Below, in pieces: positions 55,315-58,927 of a stretch of 58,927 nucleotides of DNA (position 1 is the stretch's first letter; each line of letters begins with the position of its first letter). The stretch is taken from assembly GCA_019456145.1 (NCBI GenBank), contig VRUL01000031.1, positions 1 to 58,927 of the forward strand, in the 5' to 3' direction. Position numbers and translations under genes: made by a program. This DNA comes from Planctomycetota bacterium. GTDB lineage: Bacteria > Planctomycetota > Phycisphaerae > Sedimentisphaerales > Anaerobacaceae. Under the pieces are notes generated by a model. The model searched no databases and was not told the origin of the DNA. It was given only the letters and a program-made list of their open reading frames with translations.

Positions 55315-55638
55315 TTATGCAACTTCAACGCCTGTGTTAATAATTTCAGATAAAATGCTGGCTTTATCATAGTTGTTATATTCATCCCAGAAGATGCACT
55401 TGGGCTCAATGGACGCATCAATATCGAAGGCGGAGTGGAATAATTTGGCGGTAATCTCGATACGCTTTGAATGATCAGCTTCATCAATAACAACCGCTAC
55501 ATCAATGTCGCTGTGTTCATTTGCCGAACCTTTCGCGTATGATCCGTAAAGAAAAACCTTCTTTACTGGGAACAGCTTTTCCACTGATTTATAGAATCTC
55601 AATACCTTTTCACGGATTATAGCCTGGTCTTGATCCAT
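55315..55638 (-). CDS. MNT-type nucleotidyltransferase (antitoxin-like)
   Basis: The 107-residue protein has the minimal nucleotidyltransferase signature VFLYGSYAKGSANEHSDIDVAVV, with GS and the two metal-binding Asp of DID. In HEPN/MNT toxin-antitoxin systems such a protein adenylylates the HEPN toxin. It follows a HEPN gene on the same strand and overlaps its true end by 22 nt. Confidence 0.85.
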   Translation of the reverse strand: MDQDQAIIREKVLRFYKSVEKLFPVKKVFLYGSYAKGSANEHSDIDVAVVIDEADHSKRIEITAKLFHSAFDIDASIEPKCIFWDEYNNYDKASILSEIINTGVEVA

Positions 55639-56005
55639 TTAAAGATTTCCTCTGTTGATTCCAAGATACTTTTTGCTTTTGCCTCTGTGAATTGCCTTGT
55701 TAACTCTTCGATGTCCTCTGTGTACCGAGACTCGATATAGTACGAATTTAACTCTTCAATCGCCCCATCATCTCATCACCCATTTCGCTCTTGAAGGTTA
55801 ATTCCTTGATAAGTCGAAGAAGATTGTGAGTGTAGGTCGGTGTGGAGGCGAGGTACTTCACATAGCAGGCCTTCAGTATCTTTTCTATGGCCTGTTGACA
55901 CATAAACGCAACATGGAGATAACGTTTAGTTTGAAGCATGGCCTTTGCTGTCGCTAAATCATACTCTGCAAGCGAAAACCAATTTTGTTCTATTTTTTTA
56001 CTCAT
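55617..56005 (-). pseudogene. HEPN-domain gene with frameshift
   Basis: From ATG 56005 the product reads MSKKIEQNWFSLAEYDLATA, AFMCQQAIEKILKACYVKYL and TYTHNLLRLIKELTF, a HEPN helical bundle. At the GGGG run (complement of 55763-55766) the frame goes to a premature stop at 55748. One additional G would continue as GAIEELNSYYIESRYTEDIE, ELTRQFTEAKAKSILEST, EEIFKWIKTRL to a stop at 55617, the expected C-terminus. So it is a one-base loss in a homopolymer, either real or a sequencing error. Confidence 0.78.
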
Positions 56006-56071
56006 TACTGTTACTGATGGCAAATCTCATATTCCATAATCAATCGATTATTTATTGTTGGTTGCTGCTTG

Positions 56072-56152
56072 TCAATAGTCATCAGTCAGATTCCCAAGTT
56101 TCTCAAATGTTTTCACAACCTCTCCGGGCCTCAAGACCGGCACGGGTGGCAT
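56072..56152 (-). pseudogene. hicA: hicA stump
   Basis: ATG 56152 overlaps the hicB stop (TAATG). The 26 residues MPPVPVLRPGEVVKTFEKLG then NLTDDY match the first twenty residues of HicA mRNA interferases. The catalytic His and dsRNA-binding part are gone, so the toxin is inactive while the antitoxin remains. Confidence 0.6.
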
Positions 56153-56358
56153 TAGACGGCAACCTCGACCTGGCGGGTACTCACAGTAAGAGGCATGCCC
56201 TTCTCCTCTCTCACCTCCAAACATTCCTTGATTGCCTGGCGAATATTACTCTCTGCTTCCGACTTGGTCTTACCCTGACTGACACAGCCGGGGATAGATG
56301 GACATTCCGCAATAAACACGCCATCTTCGTCCTGGAACAAGGTGATAACAAATTTCAT
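56152..56358 (-). CDS. hicB: HicB-family antitoxin
   Basis: 68 residues with the HicB signature: MKFVITLFQDEDGVFIAECP, SIPGCVSQGKTKSEAESNIR and QAIKECLEVREEKGMPL, a partial RNase H-like fold without a DNA-binding C-terminus. It normally neutralises HicA. Here its partner is truncated right after it. Confidence 0.85.
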   Translation of the reverse strand: MKFVITLFQDEDGVFIAECPSIPGCVSQGKTKSEAESNIRQAIKECLEVREEKGMPLTVSTRQVEVAV

Positions 56359-56822
56359 ATTGCTATCCTCAGTTTTTCTGTACTTTGCTATATCAGCGAA
56401 AATGTTTTGATTCTACTATTACTGGAACAATTATAACAAATCGCTTTAAAACATTCAATCCAACTATCCTCAAACTTCGGGGTTTTCTCCTAAGCTTTTC
56501 TACAACAAATCCTTGTGAAGCCAAAAGCAGGTATTTATTGCTTCAGTCTGGCCTGCCAACAAACGGTATAAAAGAAAGTCAGGTTTGTCAGGTAACGGTT
56601 GACTCAGGTAACCTAACCGCAGTCTGGCCGGCGATCCCCACAGCGAATGGAAAGGCCAGAGCGGCGGCTGCGTTGTTTCCTATAGTTGCGGCGAATATGG
56701 TTGTCATGAGATACACTCCCACAAGTATGGTTTGCTTGCAAGTAATTCTCTTGTAAACTGTTGGGATTTTGGTACTATACCCCAAAACAGTGATCCGAAG
56801 GGTATTATTGGGAATATTCATC
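56359..56822. other. Island gap without supported gene
   Basis: Both-strand frames (56385-56756, 56588-56851) lack recognisable features. A mutational remnant is likely, but I cannot identify it. Confidence 0.3.
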
Positions 56823-56978
56823 ATGGCCGTTTTGAAGCTAAAAAAAACCAATGAGAGTCAGGAAATCGAATTTGAGTTGGATTATTTGACATCGTTGACC
56901 ACTCGGCAGCGGTTTCAAATGATGTTGCAGAAGAGCCGTGAAATGGCATTATTACTGAAACGAAATGGATGTCGATGA
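56823..56978 (+). CDS. Small partner of nucleotidyltransferase
   Basis: The 51-residue protein from ATG 56823 reads MAVLKLKKTNESQEIEFELD, YLTSLTTRQRFQMMLQKSRE and ends MALLLKRNGCR. It is a short family I recall as the upstream partner of nucleotidyltransferase genes, overlapping them by about 14 nt as here. The function is unknown, possibly one half of a toxin-antitoxin pair. Confidence 0.6.
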   Translation: MAVLKLKKTNESQEIEFELDYLTSLTTRQRFQMMLQKSREMALLLKRNGCR

Positions 56979-57441
56979 TCTACTCAAGTCGTTAAAAGAA
57001 CATAAAGTCCGATTTGTGGTCATCGGGGCGACAGCGTTTCCTGTTCATGGATATTCACGGGCAACGCTCGATATAGATCTGTTTATCGAGCCCAGCGAAG
57101 CCAATGCCAGGCGGACACACGAGGCGCTGAAGTCATTTGGATATGATGTCTCTGGTATAACGCTCGATGATCCTCCTTACCAAAAAGGTGCTGATACGAC
57201 AATATTTAATTGAAACGGACATACCTTCCTGACATATGTCAGTATATTCAATCCGTTTGTCAAAGGTGTCAGTTTTGATCGTATTTGGACGAACAGGGTA
57301 AAGGCCAAGTTCGGCGATGTTTTTGTCTGGTTTGCATATCTTGACGACTTGATCAAGATGAAACAGGCGGCGGGACGGTCGAAGGATGCCGAGGACCTCA
57401 AGTTCCTTCGCAGATTAAAACAGAAAAAACGTAACCGTTAG
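56965..57441 (+). pseudogene. Nucleotidyltransferase with frameshift and insert
   Basis: The first frame (VRFVVIGATAFPVHGYSRAT with LDIDLFIEPS) gives the metal-binding DID. Near 57171 an extra C shifts the frame: +1 reading gives TKKVLIRQYLIETDI, the expected continuation. About 29 bp (57224-57252), including the palindrome CTGACATATGTCAG (57229-57242), then interrupt it. After this the original frame resumes with PFVKGVSFDRIWTNRVKAKF, WFAYLDDLIKMKQAAGRSKD and EDLKFLRRLKQKK. As written it stops at 57213. A clear pseudogene of an AbiEii/nucleotidyltransferase-like protein. Confidence 0.72.
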
Positions 57442-57680
57442 CTGCTACGGCAATGAAACCCACGTAATCCTGTAATCCCATTCGGCCCTGTCTGAAAGAC
57501 AACTCTTAGCCTTTAGCTCTTGGCTGACCGCTGACTTCTACCGTGTCAACTTGTGCCTGGGGTATCCGTGTCTTTTCTGCCTTTTTGTGGCCAACAAAAT
57601 AGAGAAAGTGTGCCGAAGGTATCAATTCAGACCGAGATACGAGCGACGAATTAAATCCATAATATTTGGAGGGTTTTGCA

Positions 57681-57758
57681 ATGAAAAAAGCATTGATAAC
57701 CGGTATCACCGGGCAGGATGGGAGCTATCTGGCAGACCTTTCTGTGTCTAAAAATTAG
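57681..57758 (+). pseudogene. gmd: 5' stump of GDP-mannose 4,6-dehydratase
   Basis: ATG 57681, with a strong GGAGGG, encodes [20 protein letters not shown], the exact start of Gmd with its Rossmann motif, then five unrelated residues and a stop. The gene was cut after about codon 20. A functional gmd, if any, is outside the window. Confidence 0.72.
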
Positions 57759-57834
57759 TTGTATCTGCGGCTGGCTTTGGAGATATAATAGAAGCTTCTT
57801 GAAGGGTTGGAGTTAAGTCGTATACTGTTAAATT

Positions 57835-58020
57835 ATGGCGGATATACAAAATCAAATACTGGCGAAAATGTCGCCGGAAAAGAAATTGGTAGTAGCGATG
57901 CAGCTTTATTACTCAGCCAGGGAGCTTAAAGCAGCAGGTGTGAGGGCTGACAATCCCGACTGGGATGAGAAACAAGTTCAGCAGGCGGTGCGAGAGGCGT
58001 TTCTTTATGCCCGAAGCTAA
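57835..58020 (+). CDS. Small conserved hypothetical protein
   Basis: 61 residues with MSPEKKLVVAMQLYYSAREL, KAAGVRADNPDWDEKQVQQA and VREAFLYARS. I recall this pattern (short helical protein with LYxxARELKxAGxRxxxPDW) as widespread beside toxin-antitoxin or nucleotidyltransferase genes. The function is unknown. No strong Shine-Dalgarno is seen. Confidence 0.65.
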   Translation: MADIQNQILAKMSPEKKLVVAMQLYYSARELKAAGVRADNPDWDEKQVQQAVREAFLYARS

Positions 58021-58105
58021 GTAACTCAGAGATCAGGCCCAGCAGCATTAAAGAACGGCGCGAAGAAATTGCTGTGATGTTGATAGGTTTTTGTGGATTA
58101 GCTGG

Positions 58106-58130
58106 CCCCTGCCGGAGGGAAACAGGGGCT
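58106..58130 (+). other. GC-rich hairpin
   Basis: GCCCCTG (58106-58112) and CAGGGGC (58124-58130) form a 7-bp stem 86 bp after the small gene's stop. No U-run follows. It might be a weak terminator or part of a degenerate repeat. The surrounding 58021-58388 shows no gene. Confidence 0.3.
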
Positions 58131-58388
58131 GCTTTAGCCTTGAAGCCAAAAAACTGTCGTTGGCTGTCGGTTTGGGTGCGGTGTTGAGAAAAAGACGCTG
58201 AAACGCACTCAAGAACTGATTATTATTTTCCTTGATTTGCAGGTTAGACCGCATATAATAGTCCTGTTTTTAGTCAATTCCAAAGGATTGGAAGGAGAGT
58301 AGGGTATACTTCTCTTTGGTTTTATGTAGTTCTTTCAGCAGAATCCCTACATTATAGTAATTAGTATTTTCTTGGAGGGTACAGAAAA

Positions 58389-58604
58389 ATGGTCTGTGAA
58401 GATGACCTCGAAAGAGTCTACGAGAAAGGCTACATTCAAGGAGCGAATGCAGCATATGGAAAGGGTCGCAGGGACGGAAACAAAGAAGGCTATGAGAGAG
58501 GGCGCCGTGAAGCCTATAAGAAGGGGTGGAGTGTAGGCTATAAGAAGGGGTATGAAACTGCACGCGAAAAGATATTAACCAGCCCAGAGAATCTCACGGG
58601 ATAG
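58389..58604 (+). CDS. Small protein with GYxxG repeats
   Basis: 71 residues made almost wholly of a repeating [AG]YxxG pattern: YEKGYIQGANAAYGKGRRDG, NKEGYERGRREAYKKG, WSVGYKKGYETAREK. The four-residue periodicity resembles the deca-GX3 repeat of Yae1-like proteins. It is highly charged, with no signal or membrane part. TTGGAGGG before ATG 58389 is an excellent Shine-Dalgarno and TATAGT lies some 40 bp upstream, so I believe it is expressed. The function is unknown. Confidence 0.6.
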   Translation: MVCEDDLERVYEKGYIQGANAAYGKGRRDGNKEGYERGRREAYKKGWSVGYKKGYETAREKILTSPENLTG

Positions 58605-58783
58605 CTCTCAGAAGGATTTTGTGCTCGTAGAATGGTTTGATGTAATCCATACAGCCTCTTTTCTCGGAAATCGCCCCTCACAGGATTGTGTTATCCCATC
58701 AGCGCAACTGCGTGAATATGAATATTTGTACCTTACAGCGTGAAATCGGCCGGTTTGAGTTTACAAAATCACGTCCGTGCGAT

Positions 58784-58927
58784 TTAGATTTGGGCTAATT
58801 TGGGATTATGTATTTCAATCACCGAATCGAGCGTCTCTGTGTTTGTCAGATTCTTTTTGATGTAAAGACTTTTGGTTTTTGCCAGGGCATTTGATGATTC
58901 AACGTTCCTGAGGAAATCAACAAGCTG
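58784..58927 (-). CDS. C-terminus of unknown protein (cut by window edge)
   Basis: The frame is open from the window edge to a TAA (complement of 58784-58786). The 47 residues read QLVDFLRNVESSNALAKTKS, LYIKKNLTNTETLDSVIEIH and NPKLAQI. The composition suggests a real C-terminus, perhaps of a pilus-assembly PilO/GspM-like protein, but that is a guess. Confidence 0.45.
   Translation of the reverse strand, partial: QLVDFLRNVESSNALAKTKSLYIKKNLTNTETLDSVIEIHNPKLAQI

Noticed and set aside
58048..58254. 68-residue minus-strand ORF near the window end
   Set aside because: It spans a GC-rich hairpin and has no family features or ribosome binding site.

Overview
The window looks like a chromosomal piece of a diderm planctomycete, probably Phycisphaerae/Sedimentisphaerales-like. 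This is inferred from many secreted or Tat-exported hydrolases, a secreted protein with dockerin-like calcium loops and Ig/FN3-like repeats, lipid A genes (lpxD, lpxI, a Kdo-kinase-like gene) and intergenic repeats that read as spurious NEPNF/NEPK peptides. No database search was possible; all names rest on motif recognition.

Layout. 1-1.08 kb: non-coding repeat carrying a promoter and small RNA-like hairpins. 1.08-2.74 kb: rpmI-rplT-pheS, without infC before or pheT after. 2.8-12.9 kb (+): surface glycan locus with the full dTDP-L-rhamnose set (rfbA, rfbC, rfbD, rfbB), glycosyltransferases, a DegT/DnrJ aminotransferase and methyltransferases, including one gene with a premature stop and one glycosyltransferase stump. 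13.0-17.2 kb (-): lipid A/LPS genes. 17.4-18.8 kb (-): secreted GH5-like hydrolase. 19.0-30.8 kb (+): signalling block with a 54-codon ORF, cheD, a glutamine-rich coiled-coil histidine kinase, a 1842-residue REC/PAS/GAF/PocR kinase, two NarL-type regulators and a membrane sensor-like protein. 31-37.3 kb (-): serine hydrolase, SYLF lipoprotein, DUF1080 protein, the inverted second copy of the first repeat, and an 861-residue secreted repeat protein.

37.4-52.5 kb is a polysaccharide-degradation neighbourhood: SGNH/sialate esterase, beta-helix protein, sulfatase, GxGYxYP protein, jelly-roll/GH5-like enzyme, GH10 xylanase and a GH-like protein, together with an MFS transporter, CBS, DUF4177 and DUF2007 proteins. 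Its most striking feature is a near-identical promoter-like repeat (TTGACA-16 bp-TAGAGT inside about 45 conserved bases) in six copies, all on the + strand, in front of different genes. It is often joined to a second conserved block, as if a mobile promoter had been distributed to build a regulon.

52.5-58.0 kb is a decayed island next to a tRNA-Leu 3' fragment: truncated tyrosine recombinase, transposase fragment, frameshifted HEPN/MNT pair, hicB with a hicA stump, a frameshifted nucleotidyltransferase and a 20-codon gmd stub. Two small conserved-looking genes and the 3' end of a minus-strand gene close the window. Three otherwise intact genes carry single in-frame stops at 10608, 48640 and 51576.
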